64,000 bases of DNA. Source: JAVBNA01 sp031551875 (lineage in GTDB: Bacteria > Bacillota > Clostridia > Oscillospirales > Acutalibacteraceae). The translations under genes and the position numbers were made by a program. The stretch lies in NCBI GenBank assembly GCA_031551875.1, contig JAVBNA010000007.1:1-64000 (forward strand). The letters are read 5' to 3'. Of this stretch, positions 40,073 through 48,399 are shown one piece after another. Under the pieces are notes generated by a model. That model was given only the letters and a program-made list of their open reading frames with translations. It was not told the origin of the DNA and searched no databases. The first letter of the stretch is position 1. The number at the start of each line of letters is the position of its first letter.

Positions 40073-41077
40073 ATGGTGACGCTCACCATTCAGAAGGACA
40101 GGCTTTTAGGTAATTTAAAGAAGATACAAACGCAGCTTGGGCAGACGGCAATCATCCCTGAGGTGGATTGTGACGGTTATGGGATGGGCGGCACGGCGCT
40201 GTCCTCGCTCTATCATGCGGCGGGCGCCCGCATGGTCGCGGTCTCCGACCTGGAGCAGGCCGAGCGCATCCGCGCGGCGCTGCCCGGTCTGCCGGTGTTG
40301 CTGACCGCGCCCTACACGTCGGGGGCGTTTGCCCGGCGCATTTTTGACGCAGGCATTATTCCGACGCTGGGCTGCGCCGAGGACATCAGGCTGCTCAGTG
40401 AAGTCGCCGAGCGGGAAAACCTGCCCATACCCTGTCACGTCCGGCTGGACATCGGCTCGGGGCTGGCGGGCTTTTCCGCAGAGCGGCCCGAAGCGCTGCT
40501 TGAGGCGCTGGAGCAGCACAGATACGTCAAAGTGAGCGGGGTGTTCTCCTCTTTTTCGGACGGGGAATCGCCTGCGGACGTAAAGCGCGAATATAAGAGT
40601 TTTCTGGCCGCCTGTGAGGCGCTTTCGGAATCAGACATCCCGCTGGGGCTTTTGCACCTGTGCGACGACAAGTCGGCGTTCAAGTTCCCCGAGTACCATC
40701 TCGACGCCGTACGCATCGGGGCGGCCATCGGGGGGCGGCTGCCGGGTAAGGACAGGTGGAATCTCGAGCTGCAAAAGGCAGGGCGGCTGGTGGCTGAGGT
40801 GTGCAGTATACGCGAGGCGGACGGCCGGACACTGGCGCTTGTGCCGCTGGGGCTGGCCGACGGCATCTTTGCCGGGGACGGACTGGAGCCCGCCCTTAAA
40901 AGCGGCGCCGATACCTTTTGCCTCATGTACGGCGAGGAGCTGAGCATCTACGGCGTGCCCTCCTTAGGGCTGTGCGCGGTGGATGTCACAGGATATGAAT
41001 GCGAGGTGGGGGACGCCGCCTCCTTTGCGGTCAACCCACTGATGGTAAAAGCGGAGGTAGCACGTGAATACACCTAA
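40073..41077 (+). CDS. Alanine-racemase-family protein lacking the PLP lysine
   Basis: The 334-residue protein has alanine racemase architecture: an N-terminal barrel (PEVDCDGYGMGG, VRLDIGSGLAGF, VSGVFSSFSDGE) and a C-terminal beta domain. In working enzymes the first motif reads VVKANAYGHG; here the Schiff-base Lys is Asp32 and the following His is Met. The HxANS motif is HLCDDKS, and RPGIALYG is RIGAAIGG. It therefore probably cannot bind PLP covalently and is not a racemase. GGAGG precedes the ATG. It overlaps the decarboxylase gene by 14 bases. Confidence 0.85.
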   Translation: MVTLTIQKDRLLGNLKKIQTQLGQTAIIPEVDCDGYGMGGTALSSLYHAAGARMVAVSDLEQAERIRAALPGLPVLLTAPYTSGAFARRIFDAGIIPTLGCAEDIRLLSEVAERENLPIPCHVRLDIGSGLAGFSAERPEALLEALEQHRYVKVSGVFSSFSDGESPADVKREYKSFLAACEALSESDIPLGLLHLCDDKSAFKFPEYHLDAVRIGAAIGGRLPGKDRWNLELQKAGRLVAEVCSIREADGRTLALVPLGLADGIFAGDGLEPALKSGADTFCLMYGEELSIYGVPSLGLCAVDVTGYECEVGDAASFAVNPLMVKAEVAREYT

Positions 41078-42398
41078 AACACCCCTGTATGACGGGCTGA
41101 CGGCGCACCTTGCGAAGGGACGCGCCTCCTTTCACATGCCCGGACACAAGGGGCGTTTTTTGTCGGGAATTGACCTGGGTGCGCTCGATCTGACCGAGCT
41201 GCCCGGCACCGACGCGCTCTATGAAGCCGACGGCATCATTTCGGAGGCAGAGCGGGCGGCCGCCCGCCTCTTCGGCACACAGGCCACCCTCTTTTCGGCG
41301 GGCGGGAGCACGCTGTGTATTCAGGCCATGCTGCGGCTGATCGCCCCGCGGGGCGGGAAAATGCTCTTCGGGCGCACGATCCACCGCAGCGCCGTCCACG
41401 CGATGGCGCTGCTGGGCATTGAGCCGGTGTGGGTTCTGCCCCGCCACGACGCGGGCGAGGGGCTGCCCGGACGGGTGGTGTTTGAGGACGTGGAGGCCGC
41501 CCTGCGTGAGCATTTCGACGTGCGCGGCGTCTATCTGACCACGCCCGACTACTACGGCTGTCTGACCGATCTGTCGCGCATCGGCCCCTATCTCAAAGAG
41601 AGGTCAATTCCCCTTGTGCTGGACTGCGCCCACGGGGCGCACCTACCCTTTTTGCCGGAGACCGAGGGGTACGGGGCGGAGGCGGCCATGCTGGCCTGCT
41701 CGGCGCACAAGACGCTGCCGGCGCTGACCGGCGGCGCGTTCTTACATATACACGACAAGAAATATATTCCGCATGCCAAGGACGCGATGGCGCTCTTCGG
41801 CTCCACAAGCCCGCCTTATCCGGTCATGGCGTCGCTCGACCTTGTACGCGCCTATCTGGAGAGTGAGGGGGCGGCTGCCTTTCAAAAGCTGACCGCCCGT
41901 GCCGCGAAAGTAAAGGAGGCCGCCCGTGCGTATGGCTACGCCCTGCCGGAGGGGCCGTGTGACCCCGTGCGCCTGACGCTGTCGCCGGCGGCGCTGGGCT
42001 ATACGGGGGAGCAGCTTGCGGCGCACTTGCGCACACAGGGCGTTGAGCCGGAGTATGCCGACGCGCTGTGGACAGTGCTCATCCCGACGGTCATGAACAG
42101 CGGGGAGGAGTTTGAGCGCCTGCGCGCCGCGCTGGAGGCGCTCGAGCCGCGCGCTCCGTTAGAGAAAAGCAGCCTGCCGCGTGCGGCGCTGCCCCGCGCG
42201 GTGCTGTCCCCCCGGCAGGCGCTTCTGTCCCGGCAGGAGTCCCTCCCCGCCGAATGGGCGGCCGGACGCATCGCCGCGTCAGCGCATTGCCCCTGCCCGC
42301 CCGGTGTCCCGGTGATCATGCCGGGGGAGCCGATCGGACGGGAGCACGCGAAAATTTTATGGGAAACTGGCATAAAAAAGATTAATGTGGTAAAATAA
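41064..42398 (+). CDS. Orn/Lys/Arg decarboxylase family protein (YaaO-like)
   Basis: A 444-residue PLP-dependent fold-type I enzyme with FHMPGHKGR near the start, LFSAGGSTLCIQAML, LDCAHGAHL with the pyridoxal-contacting Asp and His, and the PLP lysine in SAHKTLPALTGGA. The C-terminal Orn/Lys/Arg decarboxylase domain is short (PPGVPVIMPGE). In Firmicutes this gene (yaaO type) sits upstream of tmk, holB and yaaT; here it directly precedes holB and tmk is absent. GTG start with GGAGG 6 bases upstream. Product specificity is not deducible. Confidence 0.88.
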   Translation: MNTPKTPLYDGLTAHLAKGRASFHMPGHKGRFLSGIDLGALDLTELPGTDALYEADGIISEAERAAARLFGTQATLFSAGGSTLCIQAMLRLIAPRGGKMLFGRTIHRSAVHAMALLGIEPVWVLPRHDAGEGLPGRVVFEDVEAALREHFDVRGVYLTTPDYYGCLTDLSRIGPYLKERSIPLVLDCAHGAHLPFLPETEGYGAEAAMLACSAHKTLPALTGGAFLHIHDKKYIPHAKDAMALFGSTSPPYPVMASLDLVRAYLESEGAAAFQKLTARAAKVKEAARAYGYALPEGPCDPVRLTLSPAALGYTGEQLAAHLRTQGVEPEYADALWTVLIPTVMNSGEEFERLRAALEALEPRAPLEKSSLPRAALPRAVLSPRQALLSRQESLPAEWAAGRIAASAHCPCPPGVPVIMPGEPIGREHAKILWETGIKKINVVK

Positions 42399-42424
42399 AA
42401 AGAAAAGTGATAAAGGCATAGAGT

Positions 42425-43417
42425 ATGAATTTTGACGGATTTCTGGGAAATGGGCTCTTAAAAGAGCAGTTTTCCGCCCTGTTTGCGGCGGGACGGTTGC
42501 CTCATGCGCTCATTCTGGAGGGCGCGCCGGGCAGCGGGAAGGGTACGCTTGCCCGTATCCTCGCACAGGCGCTGGTGTGCCGCGGGGAAGCAGAAAAACC
42601 CTGCGGTCAGTGTGCGCCCTGTCAAAAGGTCGTGGGCGGGTTCCACCCCGACGTGACCGAGGTTTCGGGCGGCAGCGCGGCGCGCTCCTTTCACATCGAC
42701 GAGGTGCGTAAATGGCGGTCGGACGCCAACCTGCGCCCCAACGAGGCCGAATGCAAGGTCTACATTTTCAAAAGCGTGGAGAACATGAGCGACGGCGCGG
42801 GCAACGCGCTGCTCAAGGTGCTTGAGGAGCCGCCCGGCCACGTCTACTTTTTTCTGACATGCGTCTCCTCGGCGGCGCTACTGTCCACGATTCTGTCCCG
42901 CGCACCGGTGTTTAAGATGGGCGAGGTGGAGGAGCGGGAGGCACTCGCGCTGCTTCGTGAATTGTTTCCTGAGACGGAGGAGGCCGACCTGCGCCGGGTG
43001 GCCGCCCTGTCCGACGGCAACCTCGGGCGCATGATAGAGGGGCTTTCAGACGGCGCGTTCCGCACAGCGGCCGATCTGTCGGGGAAGCTTGCGCAGGCGG
43101 TTGTCGCCCAGAAGGAAATGGAGCTGCTTTCGCTCGCCGCACCGCTGTGCAGGGACAAGGAACTCATGCGGTCGGTGCTCGCGATGATGCTGCTGCTTTT
43201 CCGGGACGGCTGCATGTGCCGGGGGGGCTTTGCGGACGGCCTGTCGGGCGACGGGGAAACCCTGGAACTTTTGCGTTCGCGGTTGACACAGGCGCAGCTT
43301 CTCGATATGATAGAGATACTGGGGCGCGCGCAGTCCGCGCTCGCCTTCGGCGCGAATCAGCCCCTGCTTGCCACATGGCTCTGCGCCATGCTGCGGGAGC
43401 GGGCGGAGCGCAAATAG
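42425..43417 (+). CDS. holB: DNA polymerase III subunit delta' (clamp-loader)
   Basis: The 330-residue protein carries a P-loop EGAPGSGKGTLARIL, a zinc module (CRGEAEKPCGQCAPC), the conserved IDEVRKWR and VENMSDGAGNALLKVLEEPP segments and the sensor region ILSRAPVF. The usual SRC motif is SRA here. Delta' is part of the clamp loader that places the sliding clamp on DNA. Located between the decarboxylase gene and ricT as in related Firmicutes. Confidence 0.93.
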   Translation: MNFDGFLGNGLLKEQFSALFAAGRLPHALILEGAPGSGKGTLARILAQALVCRGEAEKPCGQCAPCQKVVGGFHPDVTEVSGGSAARSFHIDEVRKWRSDANLRPNEAECKVYIFKSVENMSDGAGNALLKVLEEPPGHVYFFLTCVSSAALLSTILSRAPVFKMGEVEEREALALLRELFPETEEADLRRVAALSDGNLGRMIEGLSDGAFRTAADLSGKLAQAVVAQKEMELLSLAAPLCRDKELMRSVLAMMLLLFRDGCMCRGGFADGLSGDGETLELLRSRLTQAQLLDMIEILGRAQSALAFGANQPLLATWLCAMLRERAERK

Positions 43418-43434
43418 AAAGGGAGTAAGAAACT

Positions 43435-44322
43435 GTGATAGAAGTCATAGGTGTGCGTTTTAAAAACACCGGTAAAGTATATTATTTTGACCCCGGCGAC
43501 ATAAAGCTCAGAAAAGGCGATCATGTGATCGTGGAGACGGCGCGCGGCGTCGAATGCGGCGAGGTGACGATGGAAAACCGAACGCTATCGGAGGACAGCA
43601 TCCGCCATCCGCTCAAAAAGCTTATCCGCGTCGCGACCGAAGCCGACCTCAAAAAGGTGCGCGAAAACGAAAAAAAGGAAGCGGACGCCTTTGCGGTGTG
43701 CGTCAAAAAGATTGCGGCGCACAAGCTGGACATGAAGCTGGTGAGCGCGGAATACACCTTCGACAACAATAAGATTCTGTTTTACTTCACCGCCGACGGC
43801 CGGGTGGACTTCCGCGACCTGGTCAAGGATCTCGCGTCGGTTTTTCGCACCCGCATTGAGCTGCGGCAGATCGGCGTGCGCGACGAGGCCAAGATGCTGG
43901 GCGGCCTCGGCATCTGCGGCAAGCCCTTCTGCTGTACGACCTTTCTGGGCGATTTCCAGCCGGTTTCGATCAAAATGGCCAAAGAACAGGGGCTTTCGCT
44001 CAACCCCGTCAAAATCTCCGGCACCTGCGGGCGGCTGATGTGCTGCCTCAAATATGAGCAGGTGGCGTATGAGGATCTGCTGCGCACCACCCCCAAGGCG
44101 GGCTCGGTGGTCAACACCGCCGAGGGCAGGGGCATGATCATCGAGGTCAACCTGCTGACCGGAATGCTCAAGGTTCGTATGGACGCGGCGCCCGACGCCG
44201 CCCCCCGGTTTTTCCACCGCGAGGATGTGCGCGTGCTCAAGGATCCCAAGCCCCGCGCGGAGAAGGCCGTGAGCGAGACGCCCAAAGAACCGGCGGAAAA
44301 GCCGAATCCGGATATTGAATAA
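43435..44322 (+). CDS. ricT: PSP1 domain protein RicT/YaaT (RNase Y specificity complex)
   Basis: The 295-residue protein matches the RicT/YaaT family: VIGVRFKNTGKVYYFDPGD, RGVECGEV, FYFTADGRVDFRDLVKDLA, and the Cys-rich core GICGKPFCCTTFLGDF followed by GTCGRLMCCLKYEQ. In Bacillus these cysteines bind an iron-sulfur cluster and RicT works with RicA and RicF to direct RNase Y. The partners are not in the window. GTG start with GGGAG about 10 bases upstream, 17 bases after holB. Confidence 0.94.
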   Translation: MIEVIGVRFKNTGKVYYFDPGDIKLRKGDHVIVETARGVECGEVTMENRTLSEDSIRHPLKKLIRVATEADLKKVRENEKKEADAFAVCVKKIAAHKLDMKLVSAEYTFDNNKILFYFTADGRVDFRDLVKDLASVFRTRIELRQIGVRDEAKMLGGLGICGKPFCCTTFLGDFQPVSIKMAKEQGLSLNPVKISGTCGRLMCCLKYEQVAYEDLLRTTPKAGSVVNTAEGRGMIIEVNLLTGMLKVRMDAAPDAAPRFFHREDVRVLKDPKPRAEKAVSETPKEPAEKPNPDIE

Positions 44323-44327
44323 GGTTC

Positions 44328-44355
44328 TTGCATTTTCCCGTGAATATGGTACAAT
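44328..44355 (+). promoter_or_regulatory. Promoter of the ferredoxin gene
   Basis: TTGCAT and TACAAT are 16 bases apart, 28 bases before the ferredoxin ATG and starting 5 bases after the ricT stop. Confidence 0.65.
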
Positions 44356-44383
44356 AAGATATCAAAAAAAGGAGGTGCCTCAT

Positions 44384-44554
44384 ATGGCCTATACGATTAC
44401 CGATGCCTGCATCAGCTGCGGCGCTTGCGAGCCGGAGTGCCCGGTCAACGCCATTTCCGAGGGCGACGGCATTTTTGTCATCGACAAGGAAACCTGCATT
44501 GATTGCGGAGCGTGTGCCGGCGTGTGTCCGGTGGAAGCGCCGGTCGCCGAGTAA
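44384..44554 (+). CDS. 2[4Fe-4S] clostridial-type ferredoxin
   Basis: A 56-residue ferredoxin with two classical CxxCxxCxxxCP motifs: CISCGACEPECP and CIDCGACAGVCP. It is the standard low-potential electron carrier of anaerobes and a plausible electron donor to the Rnf complex and to the FFTR-like reductase in this window. AAGGAGG precedes the ATG at 44384; an in-frame extension upstream would run through the promoter and is rejected. Confidence 0.95.
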   Translation: MAYTITDACISCGACEPECPVNAISEGDGIFVIDKETCIDCGACAGVCPVEAPVAE

Positions 44555-44642
44555 AACAGGTTCTGCGTTTCGAGAGAAAAATGTTAAGGCGGAAGCTTCG
44601 GTTTCCGCCTTACTGTATTCATATGCGGGAAGAGGGAAACAG

Positions 44643-45374
44643 GTGGAAACATTGCGCGCGCTGGGCCGGAGCATGGAAATCTATGTGGAGAAGCCCCACG
44701 CCTTCGGCACCGATTCGGTGCTGCTGGCGCGCTTTGCATCGCCGGACGCGAAGGAGGCTGCCGTGGATTTGGGCGCAGGATGCGGGATTATACCGCTTTT
44801 GTGGTGCCTGTGGGGCGCGCCGCGCGAAATCCACGCGGTGGAGCTACAGGCGTCCGCGGTGGAGCTGATCAGAAAATCGGCAACGCGCAACCGGCTGGAG
44901 GAGGTGCTTTATGTGCACCGCGCCGACCTGCGTGCGCTCGACGGGATTCTGCCGGCGGGACGTTTTGACCTTGTGACCTGTAACCCGCCCTACGGCCTGT
45001 CCGGCAGCGGACGCAAAAGCCCCGTGAAGGAACGCCGCGTCGCCCGCCACGAGGAGCAGTGCACCTTTGCCGACACGGTGCGGGCGGCGGCGAGGCTGCT
45101 GCGCTTTGGCGGGCGGTTCTGCCTTTGCCACCGTCCCGCCCGCCTGCCCGCCGTGCTGGTGGCGCTGACTGGGGCGGGGCTGGAGCCGAAAGTGCTGCGC
45201 CTGTGTGCCCACCGGCCCGGCAAAGCGCCCTTCCTCTTTCTGCTGTCCGCCTGCAAGGGGGGGAAGCCTTTTCTGGAGGTGGAACCCACCCTATATATAG
45301 AGGACGCGGAGGGGAACACTACGGAAGAGATTCGGGACATTTACGGTGCGTACGGAAGGGAGGGAGCGTCATGA
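44643..45374 (+). CDS. tRNA1(Val) (adenine-N6)-methyltransferase-like protein (YfiC/TrmN6 type)
   Basis: The 243-residue SAM methyltransferase has AFGTDSVLLARFA, VDLGAGCGIIPLL (motif I), the VELQASAVELIRKSA segment and the N6-adenine signature NPPY in LVTCNPPYGLSGSG. In Firmicutes it is usually next to rsmI (yabB-yabC arrangement), as here. I prefer the GTG at 44643 with GAGGG 6 bases upstream; an ATG at 44673 would remove ten residues. It overlaps rsmI by 4 bases. Confidence 0.87.
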   Translation: METLRALGRSMEIYVEKPHAFGTDSVLLARFASPDAKEAAVDLGAGCGIIPLLWCLWGAPREIHAVELQASAVELIRKSATRNRLEEVLYVHRADLRALDGILPAGRFDLVTCNPPYGLSGSGRKSPVKERRVARHEEQCTFADTVRAAARLLRFGGRFCLCHRPARLPAVLVALTGAGLEPKVLRLCAHRPGKAPFLFLLSACKGGKPFLEVEPTLYIEDAEGNTTEEIRDIYGAYGREGAS

Positions 45375-46213
45375 GCGGGAAGCTTGTGCTGGTAGGTACG
45401 CCCATCGGCAACCTCTCTGATCTAAGCCCGCGCGCGCAGGAAGCGCTGCGCGGCTGTGACTTGATCGCCGCCGAGGACACGCGGGTGACGCTGAGGCTGC
45501 TCAACCACTTTGACATCAAAAAGCCGCTTATCAGCTATTACGAGCACAACAAGCGCGAACGGGGGGGTATGCTCGTACAGCGCATGGAGGAGGGCGAAAC
45601 CTGCGCGATCGTCACCGACGCGGGGATGCCCTGCATCTCCGATCCCGGCGAGGATCTCGTGCGCCTGTGCGCCGGCCGGGGCATTCCGGTGACCGTCGTG
45701 CCCGGCCCGAACGCCGCGGTGACGGCGCTGTGCCTGTCAGGGCTGCCCACCGGACGCTTTTGCTTTGAGGGCTTCTTGTCCACCGCCAAAAAGCACCGCC
45801 GCGCCCACCTCGAGGACATCCGTACGGAAAAGCGCACGATGATTTTCTACGAAGCACCCCACAAGCTGTCCGCCACGCTGGGCGACCTGCTGGAGACGCT
45901 GGGCGACCGGCCAGCCGCGGTCGTGCGCGAACTGACCAAGCTGTACGAGGAGGTCATCCGTACGACGCTTAAAGAAGCGGCCGAACGCTTTGCGCAGGAG
46001 CCGCCGCGCGGAGAGATTGTGCTCATTGTGGGCGGCGCGCCCGAGAGCGAGGAAGAGGGCGTGACGCTCGACGAGGCGGCCGCACAGGCCGTGGGGTATG
46101 TGGAGCAGGGCCTCAGCCGCAGCGAGGCCGCCAAACGCGCGGCACACGAAACCGGACACAAAAAAGGCGATATATACCGGCGCATGGGCTGCCGGGAAGG
46201 GGAGGACGCATAA
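45371..46213 (+). CDS. rsmI: 16S rRNA (cytidine-1402-2'-O)-methyltransferase
   Basis: RsmI methylates the ribose of C1402 in the decoding centre. The 280-residue chain has LVLVGTPIGNLSDLSPRA at the start, IAAEDTRVTLRLLNHF, the SAM site VTDAGMPCISDPG and VPGPNAAVTAL, and FYEAPHKL. A C-terminal helical region (EAAKRAAHETGHKKGDIYR) follows, as in the tetrapyrrole methylase-like RsmI family. The ATG is within an ATGA overlap with the upstream methyltransferase. Confidence 0.95.
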   Translation: MSGKLVLVGTPIGNLSDLSPRAQEALRGCDLIAAEDTRVTLRLLNHFDIKKPLISYYEHNKRERGGMLVQRMEEGETCAIVTDAGMPCISDPGEDLVRLCAGRGIPVTVVPGPNAAVTALCLSGLPTGRFCFEGFLSTAKKHRRAHLEDIRTEKRTMIFYEAPHKLSATLGDLLETLGDRPAAVVRELTKLYEEVIRTTLKEAAERFAQEPPRGEIVLIVGGAPESEEEGVTLDEAAAQAVGYVEQGLSRSEAAKRAAHETGHKKGDIYRRMGCREGEDA

Positions 46214-46860
46214 TGCTACAGTTTCTCAACGACAATTTGACCCTGATTCTGGGGATCGCGCTGATTATCGCCATTGTGGTCGCGGTGCTCAATGCGTTTC
46301 TGACACGGCGTTTTTTCAGGGAGCAGTTCAAAAAGAGCATTGACAGCCTGTCCCTGCCCGCGCTGATGGACGAGATCACCACCAACCGGGAAAAGTTCAG
46401 GACGCTGACCGGCGAGATGCTCGACACGCTGCCCGACCGGGCGCTGCTGGAGGCGGTGTACTACCACCTGCTCGCGCAGGCCAAGGAAAAGAAGCAGCCG
46501 GTGGAGAGAATGGTGTTTGAGCTGTCCGGTCCCAAGCGCACGGGCAGTATCCTGGTGGTCGCGCAGGAATCCTTTAAAATGGCAGGGTTTGTGGACACTT
46601 TCACCTATTCCCCCGCGCTCACCCGTACCGAAGTGACCGACAGCTACCTGCTGATTGAGGCCAAGCGGGGTGCAAAGACCGTCCGCAAGGCGACCGAGCT
46701 TTATCTTTCGTCCAAGGACGCGCTGACGCCGGTCGTGCGCAGCCAGCTGAAAAGCTATGACGACGCGCTGCGCTGGTACGAGAAAACCGAAAAGATCGAC
46801 ACGCTGCTCGCGGGCTTCGTCCGCAAAAACCGCGGCGCATTTGTGGAGGAGGACGCATGA
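46213..46860 (+). CDS. Membrane-anchored protein of unknown function
   Basis: A 215-residue protein with one transmembrane helix at about 9-30 (LTLILGIALIIAIVVAVLN) and a soluble helical/beta domain (FKKSIDSLSLPALMDEITTN, VERMVFELSGPKRTGSILVV). I do not recognise the family. TAATG links it to rsmI and ATGA to the following SDR gene, so it belongs to the same operon. Confidence 0.7.
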   Translation: MLQFLNDNLTLILGIALIIAIVVAVLNAFLTRRFFREQFKKSIDSLSLPALMDEITTNREKFRTLTGEMLDTLPDRALLEAVYYHLLAQAKEKKQPVERMVFELSGPKRTGSILVVAQESFKMAGFVDTFTYSPALTRTEVTDSYLLIEAKRGAKTVRKATELYLSSKDALTPVVRSQLKSYDDALRWYEKTEKIDTLLAGFVRKNRGAFVEEDA

Positions 46861-47687
46861 GAAAACCATACGGGAATGTCGTCCTGATCACCGGAGGCAG
46901 CGCGGGGATCGGGCGCGCCGCAGCCGAGCTCTTTGCCCGGGCGGGTTATGAGGTCTGGGCGGCCTCCCGCCGGTGCGAGGAGGGGAGCGAGGCAATGGGC
47001 GAGGGAAAAATCCGATCCCTGCGCATGGACGTCTGCGACGACAGCTCGGTGTCCCGCGCGGTGGATGTGATCCTTTCGGTGTCGGGTGAGATCGGCACGG
47101 TGCTGCACTGCGCCGGCTTCGGGATCGCGGGCGCGGGCGAGGACACGCCGCTTGAGGGCGTGCGGGCGCAGATGGAGACCAATTATTACGGCGTTCTGCG
47201 CGTTAACCGTGCCGTGATGCCCGCCATGCGGGAGAAGGGCCGGGGGCTGATTGTGGCGGTGTCCTCGGTGGCGGCGGTGTTTTCCATTCCCTTCCAGGGG
47301 CACTACTGCGCCACAAAACGGGCGCTGGAGGCCTACATTGAGAGCCTGCGCATGGAAGCCCGTCCCTTCGGCATCCGGGCAGCCATTCTTCAGCCGGGCG
47401 ACACCAAGACTGAATTTACCGGGGCCCGGCGCTTTTCGATGCCCGAAAAGTCCCCGTATACGGAGCAGGCGCGCCGCTCGGTCGCCGTGATGGAGCGGGA
47501 CGAGCAGCACGGCCGCACGCCCGAAAGCGTGGCGCACACAGCGCTGAAATTGGCGGGCAAAAAGCGTCCGCCGGTGCGGGTGACCTGCGGGCTGGATTAC
47601 AAGGCGATGAGAATCCTGTCGGGGGTGCTGCCCGCGCGGCTGGTCGAGTGGATTGTATCACTGATTTATAAAGGGAAAGAAACTTAA
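46857..47687 (+). CDS. SDR family oxidoreductase
   Basis: A 276-residue short-chain dehydrogenase: nucleotide-binding TGGSAGIGRAAA at about 12-23, LHCAGFGIAG in place of the usual NNAG, and catalytic Ser (VSSVAAVFS), Tyr and Lys (YCATKRALEAY). The long C-terminal region with an SxYT segment resembles SDRs of the DltE/SadH type that act on lipid-like substrates. The substrate is unknown. Last gene before the ribosomal protein promoter. Confidence 0.88.
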   Translation: MRKPYGNVVLITGGSAGIGRAAAELFARAGYEVWAASRRCEEGSEAMGEGKIRSLRMDVCDDSSVSRAVDVILSVSGEIGTVLHCAGFGIAGAGEDTPLEGVRAQMETNYYGVLRVNRAVMPAMREKGRGLIVAVSSVAAVFSIPFQGHYCATKRALEAYIESLRMEARPFGIRAAILQPGDTKTEFTGARRFSMPEKSPYTEQARRSVAVMERDEQHGRTPESVAHTALKLAGKKRPPVRVTCGLDYKAMRILSGVLPARLVEWIVSLIYKGKET

Positions 47688-47695
47688 AGTTTTTC

Positions 47696-47727
47696 TTGCA
47701 AAACGCGGTAAGTTATGATACTATAAT
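47696..47727 (+). promoter_or_regulatory. Promoter of the S10-spc-alpha cluster
   Basis: TTGCAA is followed after 17 bases by TACTAT and after 20 by TATAAT; the composite ATACTATAAT is a strong -10 region. It lies 286 bases upstream of rpsJ and starts a long structured leader. Confidence 0.65.
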
Positions 47728-48013
47728 TAAGCGTGACTGCACAGATATGCGATGAAGCGGGAGGTTGCGGCCGGATATGGCCGGTTTTTCCGTGGAGTAT
47801 GTCCGATTTTAAACCGGGCGAACGAATAAGGGATGCAGGCAAAAAGGGCGTATTGACGCCGTTTTTCTGATCCATGACGCTGTTTCACCTTCCCGGATTT
47901 ATTTTGTAGTGAAAGTAAATCCGGTTTTTCTATGCCGGGAAAAGGAACACCCGGCTGGGTTGATGAATTCAGCGCCGCCCGCCAACCAAAAAGAGTTTAG
48001 GAGGCGATTCAAA
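47728..48013 (+). promoter_or_regulatory. Long 5' leader of rpsJ with three tandem terminator-like hairpins
   Basis: Three stem-plus-T5 elements follow each other. The first is CGGCC-GGATAT-GGCCG then GTTTTTC (47768-47789). The second is GGCGT-ATTG-ACGCC then GTTTTT with pairing A5 flank (47841-47866). The third is CCGGATTTA/TAAATCCGG with a 14-base loop then TTTTTC (47893-47929). After these, GCCGGG/CCCGGC (47934-47955) forms a fourth hairpin, and its 5' strand can instead pair with TCCCGG at 47891-47896, which would open the third terminator. No protein-coding gene is seen in the leader. Confidence 0.55.
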
Positions 48014-48325
48014 GTGGCAGTCAAAGAAAAAATCAGAATCCGTATCAAAGGGTATGACCATCAGCTGGTCGACCAGTCTTCCGAGAAGATCGTCGGAACA
48101 GCCAAGCGCACCGGCGCCCGCGTGTCCGGCCCCGTGCCGCTGCCCACCGAGAAGCAGATCGTGACGATCCTGCGCGCGGTGCACAAGTACAAGGACAGCC
48201 GTGAGCAGTTTGAGCTGCGCACCCACAAGCGTCTCATTGACATTCTCAGGCCTTCCAACAAAACCGTGGAAGCCCTGATGAACTTAGAGCTCCCCGCCGG
48301 CGTTGACATCGAGATTAAGCTCTAA
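48014..48325 (+). CDS. rpsJ: Small ribosomal subunit protein S10
   Basis: A 103-residue S10 (KIRIRIKGYDHQLVDQS, GPVPLPTEKQIVTILR, EQFELRTHKRLIDIL). The correct start is the GTG at 48014, 9 bases after AGGAGG, which yields the usual V-A-V-K N-terminus; an in-frame extension to 47909 is rejected. S10 also binds NusB in transcription antitermination. First gene of the cluster. Confidence 0.97.
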   Translation: MAVKEKIRIRIKGYDHQLVDQSSEKIVGTAKRTGARVSGPVPLPTEKQIVTILRAVHKYKDSREQFELRTHKRLIDILRPSNKTVEALMNLELPAGVDIEIKL

Positions 48326-48399
48326 TCGTCAACCTACCGCTGCGGACGAGGTCACGTTGGGGAAACTCAACCAATAACCTTTTAAGGAGGAAAAAACCT

